Positions 19,237 to 27,494 of a DNA stretch of 64,000 nucleotides are shown here, piece after piece (the first letter of the stretch is position 1; the number at the start of each line of letters is the position of its first letter). The notes beneath the pieces are model-generated. The model was not told where the DNA came from and made no database searches. It saw nothing but the letters and a program-made list of their open reading frames with translations. Origin of the DNA: Marinobacter piscis (lineage in GTDB: Bacteria > Pseudomonadota > Gammaproteobacteria > Pseudomonadales > Oleiphilaceae); assembly GCF_007671655.1 (NCBI RefSeq), contig NZ_VCGX01000001.1:715917-779916 (forward strand), in the 5' to 3' direction. Position numbers and translations under genes: made by a program.

Positions 19237-22200
19237 GCCGCCACCTCCCCTGCTGCAGAGTTGCCATCAAACAGGGCATCCAGTTGCTCAATCAACGCCC
19301 TGGGTGGCTTGTCGGTAAACGCACCGCCGGTGCCGGAGTTCACCCCCCGAAGGAACAGGTAGACAGCCCCGCCTATGTGCTGGTCGTAGTCGTAATCCGG
19401 CAGCCGGGCTTTCAGTAAACGGTGCAGGGCTAACAGATACAGCACGTATTGCAGATCGTAGCGTTTTTCCAGAATGGCTTCACCCATGGCCTGGTCGGTG
19501 TAGGCGCTGTCGTCTTCACCCAGAGTGTTGGATTTATAGTCCAGCACGTAATACTGCCCCTGGTGCTCGAAGACCAGGTCGATAAAGCCCTTGATCATGC
19601 CGTTGAAGATTTTGTCCTGTGCCTGTGGCCGGTCCGCCCTGTTGAGGGTGTGGGCTTTCACCAGCCGATCGAGTGTCGGCACATCAACGTTGCGGCTTTC
19701 AAACCAGAATTCCAGTTCCGGGCGCAGGGTTGTCAGCTCTGCCAGACTCACTTCGTGGCTACCGGCGCGCTGCAATCGAAAAGGCCGGGTTATCAGTGCC
19801 AGTAACCAGTGTTCCAGTGGCTCTGCCCAATCGCTCCAGCCGCGGGTGCTGCACCGGCGGATGAGCTGTTCCTGCAGCTGATGCGGGTTATCCACAACCC
19901 ACTGAAAGCCGTTATGGGTACACCATTCCAGCAGTTCATGCAGGAAAGTGCCGGGTCCGGCCCCTTTGGGAAAATGGTGATGGTTATGCTGCCCGGGAAC
20001 CTGTGCGTCTTCTCCGGTGTTCTGGGCACTTTCTTCCAGAAGGTGCTGGGTTTCGGCGTCTTCTACTTCTCCGGTGAACACAATGCCGATGCCCGCCATA
20101 CCTCTGTACTCAATGGAAGAGTAGCTGGCAATCCACCAGTCTTCCCTGGCTTCCCGGTGGGAGACCAGGGCCGGCCCCAGGGCTTCCGGTGCCGGCTCGG
20201 TGTACCGGGTTTCGTCTGCCTCCGGCAGCGGCGTGACGCAGATTTCTGGCTGGCCGTCGCTCAGGTGGCCCAGACACTGGCTGATTAAGTTTGCGCCGCT
20301 GCCAGCAATCAGGTAGCCCAGCCCGCTTTGTTGCCAGTTATCGAGAGCAGCAGCGCCTACCCAGGTGGCAAATCTGGCCCGGGTCAGGGCAACATAGATT
20401 TTACGGATGTCTTCGCCCAGCCGCTCCTGGTCGGCTTTGGCAACGTCCTCTGCACTCGGGTCGAAGACAATTACCGGTTTGTTGTTATCGTCGTGATAGC
20501 TGACAAACGACTGTTTCTCACTCTGGGCACGGTGGGCGGTACCAAACGGCAGAAACACCAGCGGGTATTCCAGGCCCTTGGACTTGTGCACGGTAATCAC
20601 TTGCACCAGGGCGGCGTCGCTTTCCAGGCGCAGGGTGCGGTGTTCGTCTTCTTCGTCGGCGGCGCGCAGAATCTGGGTGAAGTGATGTAACAGTGCATGT
20701 TCACCGTCCAGTTGCAGGCTGTCTTGCTGCAGCAGTTCGGCAATGTGCAGAATATCGGTCAGCCGGCGTTCACCATCCGGCCGCTGCAGTAACCGGCCGG
20801 GAACGCCAAAATCCATCAGAAAGCTGCGCAGCATGGGCAGCACGCCCTGATTCTGCCATTGTTGCTGGTAACCGATAAAACGTTCGATTTCCCGCTCCAG
20901 GGCGATTTCGTCGGTGAGCAACCGGTTCATCGCCTGCCAGGACTGACCCAGGGTGGGCGTTGCCAGTGCCGTCCGCAGGTGCGCCAGTTGCCGGGGTTCG
21001 GCAAAGGCGTGTAGCCAGGACAGCATTTCCGTAGCTTCCGGTGATGTCAGTACCGAGCCCCGGTCAGACAGGTACACACTCTTGATGCGACGGTGCCCCA
21101 GGGCTTCGCGCACAGCGCTGGCTTCGTTGCGGTTATTCACCAGTATGGCTATGTCTTTGGGGCTGACCGGCACCAGGTCGTCCGGGTTTTCCTGCAGGGC
21201 AAATCCGGCTTTCCCCGCCTGCCCCAGCGTCAGCAGGCGGGCGATTTCACTCGCGCAGGCTTCTGCCAGATCTTCGGTGGCCGCCCCTTTGGCCAGGCTT
21301 TTGGGGTTGCCGTTCTTATCGGTGTCGTCGGTTTCGTGAGTCCAGAACATCAGGCTGGGCTGGGCCTGGTTTTCTACCCGCCACTGACGCCTGGTGCCAT
21401 GGGCAGCGACACTCTGAAACGGCAGGGGTGAGGTATCGCCCTGGCCAAACAGGAAAGCGCCGTTGTTACTGTATTGGTCGCTGTATTCGAAGATCCGGTT
21501 CACCGCACTTACCATCGGCTCTGCGGAGCGGAAGTTTTTACCCAGGGTGTAGGTACGGTCTTTTACCCCTTGCCGGGCCTGCAGATACGTGTGGATATCA
21601 GCGCCCCGGAAGCCGTAGATAGCCTGTTTCGGGTCGCCGATCATGAGCAGGCAGGTGGCCGGGTTGTTGTCTTCGACCCGGTAGATACGATCGAAAATCC
21701 GGTACTGCACCGGGTCAGTATCCTGAAACTCGTCAATCAGCGCCACCGGAAACTGGTGGCGGATGGTGGCGGCCAGTTGTTCGCCCCGGGGGCCGTGCAA
21801 AGCATCGTCCAGGCGGGTCAGCAGATCATCAAAGCCCATTTCAGAGCGCTGTTGCTTTTCTTCTTCCAGCCGGTTGGCAATCCAGTGGCTGGCGTGGCGC
21901 AGGATGTCGGATTTGGCGCTGGGCTGGTTCTGGCCAAAGAGCATCAGCTCTGCAATGGCCTCGAATGCCGGGTGATGCGGGGCCGGGTCCTCGCCTTTGA
22001 GAATAGCGTCCAGGCCTTCGGGTGTCTGGTTTTTAAAGCCGGCAGCGCTGTCGAGCTTCTCAGGTAGCAACTCGTCTGATTCTGCCCAGGCCACCAGGGT
22101 ATTCCAGACTTTCAGCATGGCATTCTTGCTGTTGCCGTTGAGTCGTTTGCGTTTATTCAGGTCATTCAGCAGATCAGCGACTTCACCCTGCCACTGAGCC

Positions 22201-22955
22201 CAGTGATAACGTTTCAGGGCCCGGGACTGGTTTTCCCGTTCGTTAACGACCTGTTCGATGGCCTTATGTACATCCGCAGGCGGTGTGCCTGTGCTGTCGG
22301 GGTTGCCAATCAGGTTGCGTACCGCACCGCGCAGGTCCGCCGGGGTTTTCCAGTGGCTCAGGGCTTCGTCCATCAGGGCCGGGGGCAATGGATAGACAAA
22401 AGTGCGCCAGTAATCCCGGGCTACATTTTCCAGCAACTCACTCTGGTCGGTCTCCAGAGTGAGTTTGAACAGGCTGCCGCTATCGAAGGCGTGTTCACTC
22501 AGCATCCGGTTGCAGAAACCATGAATCGTCGATACTGCGGCTTCATCCATCCATTCGGCAGCCTCCAGCAGCCGCTTGCGGCAGTTGGGCCAGCTGGCGG
22601 GGTCCGGGTAGCTGTGGTCCCGAAGTGTCTGGATCAGTTCGGTTTCCGCTGACAGTTCCAGGCTGGCGGCATTTTCAGAAAATACCTCGGCCGCCTGGGT
22701 CAGCCGGGTTCGGATGCGATCCCGGAGCTCTTTGGTGGCGGCTTCGGTAAAAGTGACCACCAGTAGTTTCGGGGGGAGAAGATCCTGCAAGGGGCTGCCG
22801 TCGGCCTGGCCGTGGCCCAGTACCAGACGCACATACAGAATGGCGATGGTGAAGGTTTTACCCGTGCCGGCACTGGCCTCAATCAGGGCACTGCCGTTCA
22901 GAGGCAGGGTCAACGGGTCCAGGTTGGGGTTACGGTTGTGTGTTTGCTCGCTCAT
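19233..22955 (-). CDS. recB: Exodeoxyribonuclease V beta subunit, RecB helicase-nuclease
   Basis: 3'-5' helicase and only nuclease subunit of RecBCD; it also loads RecA after Chi. 1240 residues from the ATG at 22955, which overlaps the recC stop (ATGA). An upstream in-frame start at 23006 adds 17 non-conserved residues and is rejected. Helicase motifs: Walker A ASAGTGKTFT near the N-terminus, motif II ALIDEFQDTDPVQY, motif III region TCLLMIGDPKQAIYGFRGAD, and VITVHKSKGLEYPLVF. The C-terminal PD-(D/E)XK nuclease has GFIDLVF and YVLDYKSN, so the catalytic Asp, Asp and Lys are present. Co-transcribed with recC and recD. Confidence 0.95.
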   Translation of the reverse strand: MSEQTHNRNPNLDPLTLPLNGSALIEASAGTGKTFTIAILYVRLVLGHGQADGSPLQDLLPPKLLVVTFTEAATKELRDRIRTRLTQAAEVFSENAASLELSAETELIQTLRDHSYPDPASWPNCRKRLLEAAEWMDEAAVSTIHGFCNRMLSEHAFDSGSLFKLTLETDQSELLENVARDYWRTFVYPLPPALMDEALSHWKTPADLRGAVRNLIGNPDSTGTPPADVHKAIEQVVNERENQSRALKRYHWAQWQGEVADLLNDLNKRKRLNGNSKNAMLKVWNTLVAWAESDELLPEKLDSAAGFKNQTPEGLDAILKGEDPAPHHPAFEAIAELMLFGQNQPSAKSDILRHASHWIANRLEEEKQQRSEMGFDDLLTRLDDALHGPRGEQLAATIRHQFPVALIDEFQDTDPVQYRIFDRIYRVEDNNPATCLLMIGDPKQAIYGFRGADIHTYLQARQGVKDRTYTLGKNFRSAEPMVSAVNRIFEYSDQYSNNGAFLFGQGDTSPLPFQSVAAHGTRRQWRVENQAQPSLMFWTHETDDTDKNGNPKSLAKGAATEDLAEACASEIARLLTLGQAGKAGFALQENPDDLVPVSPKDIAILVNNRNEASAVREALGHRRIKSVYLSDRGSVLTSPEATEMLSWLHAFAEPRQLAHLRTALATPTLGQSWQAMNRLLTDEIALEREIERFIGYQQQWQNQGVLPMLRSFLMDFGVPGRLLQRPDGERRLTDILHIAELLQQDSLQLDGEHALLHHFTQILRAADEEDEHRTLRLESDAALVQVITVHKSKGLEYPLVFLPFGTAHRAQSEKQSFVSYHDDNNKPVIVFDPSAEDVAKADQERLGEDIRKIYVALTRARFATWVGAAALDNWQQSGLGYLIAGSGANLISQCLGHLSDGQPEICVTPLPEADETRYTEPAPEALGPALVSHREAREDWWIASYSSIEYRGMAGIGIVFTGEVEDAETQHLLEESAQNTGEDAQVPGQHNHHHFPKGAGPGTFLHELLEWCTHNGFQWVVDNPHQLQEQLIRRCSTRGWSDWAEPLEHWLLALITRPFRLQRAGSHEVSLAELTTLRPELEFWFESRNVDVPTLDRLVKAHTLNRADRPQAQDKIFNGMIKGFIDLVFEHQGQYYVLDYKSNTLGEDDSAYTDQAMGEAILEKRYDLQYVLYLLALHRLLKARLPDYDYDQHIGGAVYLFLRGVNSGTGGAFTDKPPRALIEQLDALFDGNSAAGEVAA

Positions 22956-25900
22956 GACAGGCTCCCGATCTGTTCCGCGGCGGATTTGCCCTGCTCTGCT
23001 TCCCACAGGGGGACATACAGGTCGTGCAGCAGCGCTTCAAACTCGCCACTGGCCATCAGCTGCTCCGGCGTTTCGAAGGCGCCACGCAAATAGCCGGTGT
23101 CCCTTTCCAGCGCCGTAGTATAGGCTTTTTCAGCTTCATCAATGGCGCGTTCGTGATTGCCAAGGTGTTTCTTGCCGCCATAGAAACTGGTCACCCAGGC
23201 AAAGCCGGCTTCGCAGTGAATCGGCAGTGCCCGGGTGGTGGCTTCCATCCAGCGTTTCAGCACGGTGTTAAAGTGCTGTTTGGCAGTCCCGGGTGCCATT
23301 GGGGCAAACTGGAACCGGCGGTCTTCTTCTTTGCCCAGAATCAGGGTGGTAAACGGTTGTCCACTGAGCTGTCCTGCCAGGTGAATCACCCAGTCCTGCA
23401 GCAGATTGGCGTAGCGCACTTTTCTGCTGGAACCGGAGCTGGTCAGCAAACCGGAGCGGGATACTACCAGTCGGCACAGATCACCCTCCGCATTTTGCCG
23501 CAGCCCGTTAATCAGGTCGGCCACTTCCACAGCACCTGTGCTGTTTTCAAACCAATAATTGAACACCAGGGGTTCAGCGATGACGTGTGGCCATTCGGCC
23601 AGGGCGCTCTGGTAGCGTCCGAACAGATTCGGCAGGCGCCCGGACAATTCGTTGCGCAAGCGGTGTTCGGTTACTCCCATACCCAGATCACCGCGCCGGG
23701 CCATGCGGTCCAGTGTGCTATCCAGGTGCTCATGCAACTCGTCTTCCGTCGCGGACTTGAGCACGCTGTGTTGAATAAGCTCGTTATCCAGCCGCCAGCG
23801 TTCCAGGCCGCTCAGATCAAAGTTCTCGTTGTCTGTATCATCCTCTTCTACGTCTTCAAAGTGCACCTGCAGGCGGCGCTGGTAGAAGGTGTCGATGGGC
23901 TTTTTCAGGAACCCGGCCAGGTCATTCAGGCGAATGGGTTCCTCCGGGGCCTGATACGGCAAGGCTTCCCTGGCCTGCCCTGTGGTATCCGTCCCATGGG
24001 CACTGCGCCATTCCCGCTCATAGGTGAACAGGTGGCGGGATTGCAGCACTTCCGCCAGGGGCTTCGGCTCCCCTTCCGTACTGTCGTTCCGGGCATTGGC
24101 TTTGGGGAAATAATCCCGGCTGAAGGGTTGCAGCGGATGCCGGGTGGTCAGGGCCCCGGTCACGGTTGCGTTGGTGGTGTCTGCCAGTGTCCAGAGGCTG
24201 TCGAGGTGATCCTGTAGCTGAGCCACCAACACCGACGGGGGCCGCTCGGAGTCATCCTTGATGCTGCGCCCTACCCAGCTGATATACAGCTGTTCCCGGG
24301 CCGATAACAGGGCTTCCAGAAACAGATAGCGATCGTCTTCCCGGCGGGAGCGATCACCCGGGCGGTAATCCTCGGCCATCAGGTCGAAGTCGACCGGCGG
24401 CCGGGAGCGGGGGTAATCGCCATCATTCATGCCCAGCAGACAGACGTTCCGGAACGGAATGGCACGCATGGGCATCAGGGTGGCAAAGTTCACCTTACCC
24501 GCGAGGAAACGCTGGTTCAGACCACCTTCATCCAGACCGGCCAGGAGCACGTCTTTAACGATATTCAGGGGCAAAGTCTGAGATTCCAGACCGGCCGCCA
24601 GAGTGTCTTCCAGCCACTGTTCCAGCTGGCGACGGAAGCGGTTGAGCAGCAACAGATCGGTGTCTTCCACTTTGTGGAAAAACTGTTCCAGCATATCCGA
24701 GAGCAAGGTCTCCCAGGCCTCCGGGGTCCGGGGGTTCTGCAGTGCCTGCCAGAGGTTTTCCAGCTGATGCACGAACTCACTGAGCCGGCCGGCAAGGTCT
24801 GCCTGCAGGCCGGCAATTTCACCGTAAGGCTCCACACCTGCCCAGGGATCGTCTTCGCCCATACCGTACCCCAGCAGCATGGACCGCAAACCCGATCGCC
24901 AGGTGTTGCGTTCCAGCTTGGCTGGCAGGTCCAGACTTGCACGGTGTTCACTGTGCAGGCCCCAGCGAATATTGGCACCTTCCACCCAGCGCCGTGCCAG
25001 GGGGATATCATCTTCACGAATGCCGAAACGGTCGCGGATGCCGGGCACTTCCAGCAGACTGATGATTTCACTCACTCCAAAGCGGCTGCGCGGCAGCGAC
25101 ATCAGGGTTTCCAGAGCTATCAATATCGGTTCGTGGTGGCGTTGGCCCTGATCGGAGATAGTAAAAGGAATATGACGTTTCCGGCCCGGTTGATAACGGC
25201 CGAATACAGCCTGAATATGGGGCGCATACACATTGATATCCGGCACCATAACGATGACATCCCGTGGCCGTAAATCCGGGTCCGAGTTAAAGGCGGCCAG
25301 CAACTGGTCATGCAGCACCTCCACTTCACGTTGGGGGCTATGGGCTTCGTGGAAGGCCACGGAATGGTCGTGAGTGATATCAACCGTGCGTGCCTGGTCA
25401 CGGATTTCCTGCAGAGGTGTAAGGTTGTAGATGTCGTTCTGTAACTGATGCAACAGGCAGGGCGCTTCGCCGGAGCCATGTTCGGAGAAAATATCGATTT
25501 TCTGGTCCGGAGTCTGGAAACTGCTGCGATATTCTTCGGGGTTGTCGAACTCATCCAGCAGGCGGATGTAATCCCGCCCCTGCTTGCCCCAGGCAGCCAG
25601 CAGAGGGTTAGCGTGCTGGTGCAGCTGGTCTTTGTCATCAATCCGGGACAGCACCGGATGGCTTGCGCCGCGTTTGCGCTCGGCTCGCAACAGTTCCCGG
25701 TCGCTGACGATGTCGGCCCAGTAGAACTGACTGGGGTTATGCACACAAAGCACCACCTGGCTGAAGCGGCTAAGCACGTACAGAGCCTCCAGTGCCTGTC
25801 TTGGTAATGAAGACACCCCGAACACCACTATGCGTCTGGGTAACCGGGAGGGGTTGGCCGGCGTGTCGATGTGTTTGCCCTGCGCCATAAAACGGGTGTG

Positions 25901-26560
25901 GATCTGTGAGCGGCTGGTATGGATATTTTCGTCAATGTCCTGCACCAGCATGCGCCACAAAAAAGGCTGCCAGAGTGTTTCCGGGTCCAGCGGCTTTTCT
26001 TCGTTTCTGGGTGTGATGATGACATTTTTGCCCTGCTCCCAGGCTGCCAGCCAGTCGGCGCGGAATACCTGATACTGGTCGAACAGATCCGCCACCTTCT
26101 CCGCCAGCTGGAAGTTACGCAAATCGGCATCCTTACCGTCCAGAAATCGGGCCAGGGGCGTGAAAGCCTCATCCTGCCCGACCAACTGCGGCAAAAGCCG
26201 GTATAACCGCCATACCAGCCGGCTTTTATCGAAGGGTGACTGCTCCGGCACCTCGCCTTCGGGCAGCACAGCCCGGTAGGCTTGCCAGATAAAGCGGGCC
26301 GGAAACAGGAAATCCATGCCGGCGGCAATGCCCAGCCCGCCTTCCATACCGTCGTCGCTGGCCTTTTCTGCCAGGGCCAGTTTCAGCCACTGGGCAATGC
26401 CGTTACTCTGCACCAGAAAGGTTTCACTCTGCAGGGGCGGCATGGGGTTCTGCCGGCAGATATACACCACCGCCCGGCGCAGGTCTTCCAGGTGATTGGC
26501 GTGGATAGCGTGAAAGCCGGGTTCGATGCTGGGGTGTTCTGGGGCGGACAAAGCGGCCAT
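22952..26560 (-). CDS. recC: Exodeoxyribonuclease V gamma subunit, RecC
   Basis: Scaffold subunit of RecBCD that splits the duplex and scans the single strand for Chi with an inactivated helicase fold. 1202 residues (E. coli 1122). The N-terminal block LVQSNGIAQWLKLALAEK and the following GIAAGMDFLFPARFIWQAYRAVLP match the family closely; later LLGMNDGDYPRSRPPVDFDLM and the degenerate nuclease-like C-terminus are also visible. It is the first gene of the recC-recB-recD operon, and unlike E. coli no ptrA lies between recC and recB. The ATG at 26560 has only a weak ribosome binding site. No promoter could be fixed; the upstream 147 bases contain an 18-bp palindrome and a weaker hairpin. Confidence 0.94.
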   Translation of the reverse strand: MAALSAPEHPSIEPGFHAIHANHLEDLRRAVVYICRQNPMPPLQSETFLVQSNGIAQWLKLALAEKASDDGMEGGLGIAAGMDFLFPARFIWQAYRAVLPEGEVPEQSPFDKSRLVWRLYRLLPQLVGQDEAFTPLARFLDGKDADLRNFQLAEKVADLFDQYQVFRADWLAAWEQGKNVIITPRNEEKPLDPETLWQPFLWRMLVQDIDENIHTSRSQIHTRFMAQGKHIDTPANPSRLPRRIVVFGVSSLPRQALEALYVLSRFSQVVLCVHNPSQFYWADIVSDRELLRAERKRGASHPVLSRIDDKDQLHQHANPLLAAWGKQGRDYIRLLDEFDNPEEYRSSFQTPDQKIDIFSEHGSGEAPCLLHQLQNDIYNLTPLQEIRDQARTVDITHDHSVAFHEAHSPQREVEVLHDQLLAAFNSDPDLRPRDVIVMVPDINVYAPHIQAVFGRYQPGRKRHIPFTISDQGQRHHEPILIALETLMSLPRSRFGVSEIISLLEVPGIRDRFGIREDDIPLARRWVEGANIRWGLHSEHRASLDLPAKLERNTWRSGLRSMLLGYGMGEDDPWAGVEPYGEIAGLQADLAGRLSEFVHQLENLWQALQNPRTPEAWETLLSDMLEQFFHKVEDTDLLLLNRFRRQLEQWLEDTLAAGLESQTLPLNIVKDVLLAGLDEGGLNQRFLAGKVNFATLMPMRAIPFRNVCLLGMNDGDYPRSRPPVDFDLMAEDYRPGDRSRREDDRYLFLEALLSAREQLYISWVGRSIKDDSERPPSVLVAQLQDHLDSLWTLADTTNATVTGALTTRHPLQPFSRDYFPKANARNDSTEGEPKPLAEVLQSRHLFTYEREWRSAHGTDTTGQAREALPYQAPEEPIRLNDLAGFLKKPIDTFYQRRLQVHFEDVEEDDTDNENFDLSGLERWRLDNELIQHSVLKSATEDELHEHLDSTLDRMARRGDLGMGVTEHRLRNELSGRLPNLFGRYQSALAEWPHVIAEPLVFNYWFENSTGAVEVADLINGLRQNAEGDLCRLVVSRSGLLTSSGSSRKVRYANLLQDWVIHLAGQLSGQPFTTLILGKEEDRRFQFAPMAPGTAKQHFNTVLKRWMEATTRALPIHCEAGFAWVTSFYGGKKHLGNHERAIDEAEKAYTTALERDTGYLRGAFETPEQLMASGEFEALLHDLYVPLWEAEQGKSAAEQIGSLS

Positions 26561-26696
26561 GGGTTTCCTTTGCTGCGTTGTAAGCTGGGTTCCGAAAGCA
26601 ACAGCTTACCTTAAGCACCATGGCATTCGCACAGGAGGATCACAGGGAATACAGCAAAGGCGACGGACTGGCAGTAACCCAGCCAGTCAGACCGCC

Positions 26697-26714
26697 TCAC
26701 TGATCGATCAGTGA
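26697..26714. repeat. 18-bp perfect palindrome TCACTGATCGATCAGTGA
   Basis: Perfect inverted repeat without a loop. It contains the TGA stop (26710-26708) of the 73-residue minus-strand gene and lies 137 bases upstream of recC. It could be a protein-binding site for recC control or a weak 3' hairpin; no T-run follows. A second hairpin, GACTGGC/GCCAGTC (26666-26688), lies next to it. Confidence 0.5.
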
Positions 26715-26929
26715 ATGAGAGACAACAACATCTGCCGAATGTTTGCTTTGGTGGTTGTATCCAGACAGGCAATATCTTCAACGTGAAGCCGCTGTTGCTC
26801 TAGCAGTCTGCGTAAACAGTCAGCTGACAACGAGATGGATACCCGGTCGGCATCCGCTTCGCCGGACCAGTTCATCGGTTTATAATCGGTACGCTGTAAC
26901 CTGTCGGGGTTTGGAATGAACATTCCCAT
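26708..26929 (-). CDS. Small hypothetical protein, second gene of a Fur-box operon
   Basis: 73-residue acidic soluble protein of unknown family. It has no signal peptide or membrane segment. The N-terminus contains several prolines and polar residues, followed by a probable helix around DCLRRLLEQQRLH and a C-terminal helix ending KANIRQMLLSLIH. An excellent AGGAGG lies four bases before the ATG at 26929 and ten bases before a second ATG two codons later, so the start may be either. It follows the 156-residue gene after 15 bases in the same direction, so the two are probably one iron-regulated unit. I do not recognise it and assign no function; that it is a real gene rests on the ribosome binding site and spacing. 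Confidence 0.6.
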   Translation of the reverse strand: MGMFIPNPDRLQRTDYKPMNWSGEADADRVSISLSADCLRRLLEQQRLHVEDIACLDTTTKANIRQMLLSLIH

Positions 26930-26944
26930 GAAGCCTCCTGACGT

Positions 26945-27415
26945 TCAGTGAATCGCCATCAAGGGTTGATTGGCCGGTTGCGCAGGCGGGAAATCTGGCC
27001 AGCTCAGATAGTCGGCAAAAAACCGGGGCTGGCGGGAGGTATTCAGCAGCACGTCAATGCAGTCCTGAGTGCTGCAGTGATTATCCGCGCCTTTATGGCA
27101 GGGCCTGGCAGAGCGCAGGCTTTCCAGGGCATTGATCAGAACATGATCCGCCGCGGCATAATCACCACGGTTGTGCAGAGCATGGCACACCAGAATAGTG
27201 GATAGCGTAAGTTCCACGTGCATGCAGTCCGGGTAGCGCTGCCGTGCCAGACAGGCCAGGTTAAAGGCTCTGCCGGTAGCTGCAAGCACTTTGTCTGTGT
27301 TGTTGGTTTCGCTGAAGGTGCAGGCGCTTTCCATCCAGAACATCCACAAATTATTCTGTTCATTGAGAGACAGGCTGGTAAACATGTGGCGATGCCGTTG
27401 GCAGAGCTGTTTCAT
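26945..27415 (-). CDS. Hypothetical protein behind a strong Fur box
   Basis: 156-residue cytoplasmic protein, rich in Cys, His and Leu, with an all-helical look resembling a tetratricopeptide-type repeat fold (CLARQRYPDCMHVELTLSTILVCHALHNRGDYAAADHVLINALESLR). No signal peptide or transmembrane helix is visible. AAGGAG lies six bases before the ATG, and a 15/19 Fur box lies 21 bases upstream, so expression should rise under iron starvation. It pairs with the 73-residue gene downstream. Many Cys and His residues are scattered (CQRHRH at the N-terminus, CHKGADNHC, CID), which could suit metal binding, but they form no known motif. Family not recognised. Confidence 0.68.
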   Translation of the reverse strand: MKQLCQRHRHMFTSLSLNEQNNLWMFWMESACTFSETNNTDKVLAATGRAFNLACLARQRYPDCMHVELTLSTILVCHALHNRGDYAAADHVLINALESLRSARPCHKGADNHCSTQDCIDVLLNTSRQPRFFADYLSWPDFPPAQPANQPLMAIH

Positions 27416-27435
27416 ATCGATCTCCTTGCGTTAAT

Positions 27436-27454
27436 GCAAATGATAATAGTTATC
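27436..27454. promoter_or_regulatory. Fur box (iron-responsive operator)
   Basis: GCAAATGATAATAGTTATC matches the 19-bp Fur consensus GATAATGATAATCATTATC at 15 positions. It lies 21 bases upstream of the minus-strand 156-residue gene and 41 bases upstream of the plus-strand nuclease gene, so it could control either direction; the closeness and good ribosome binding site favour the minus-strand pair. Confidence 0.82.
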
Positions 27455-27494
27455 GTTTGAAAGGTTGGCAAGGTCTTCAGATTAATTTTTGTGC

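Noticed and set aside
19888-19896. Perfect DnaA box TTATCCACA in recB, with two more (28265-28273 and 28556-28564) in the FAN1 gene
   Set aside because: About half a 9-mer hit is expected by chance in this length; the two FAN1 copies both arise from codons for the tetrapeptide VDNP, and no AT-rich region or box cluster accompanies them.
27210-27225. parS-like sequence AGTTCCACGTGCATGC
   Set aside because: Only the left part matches (11 of 16); the palindrome is broken, unlike the two sites in recF.
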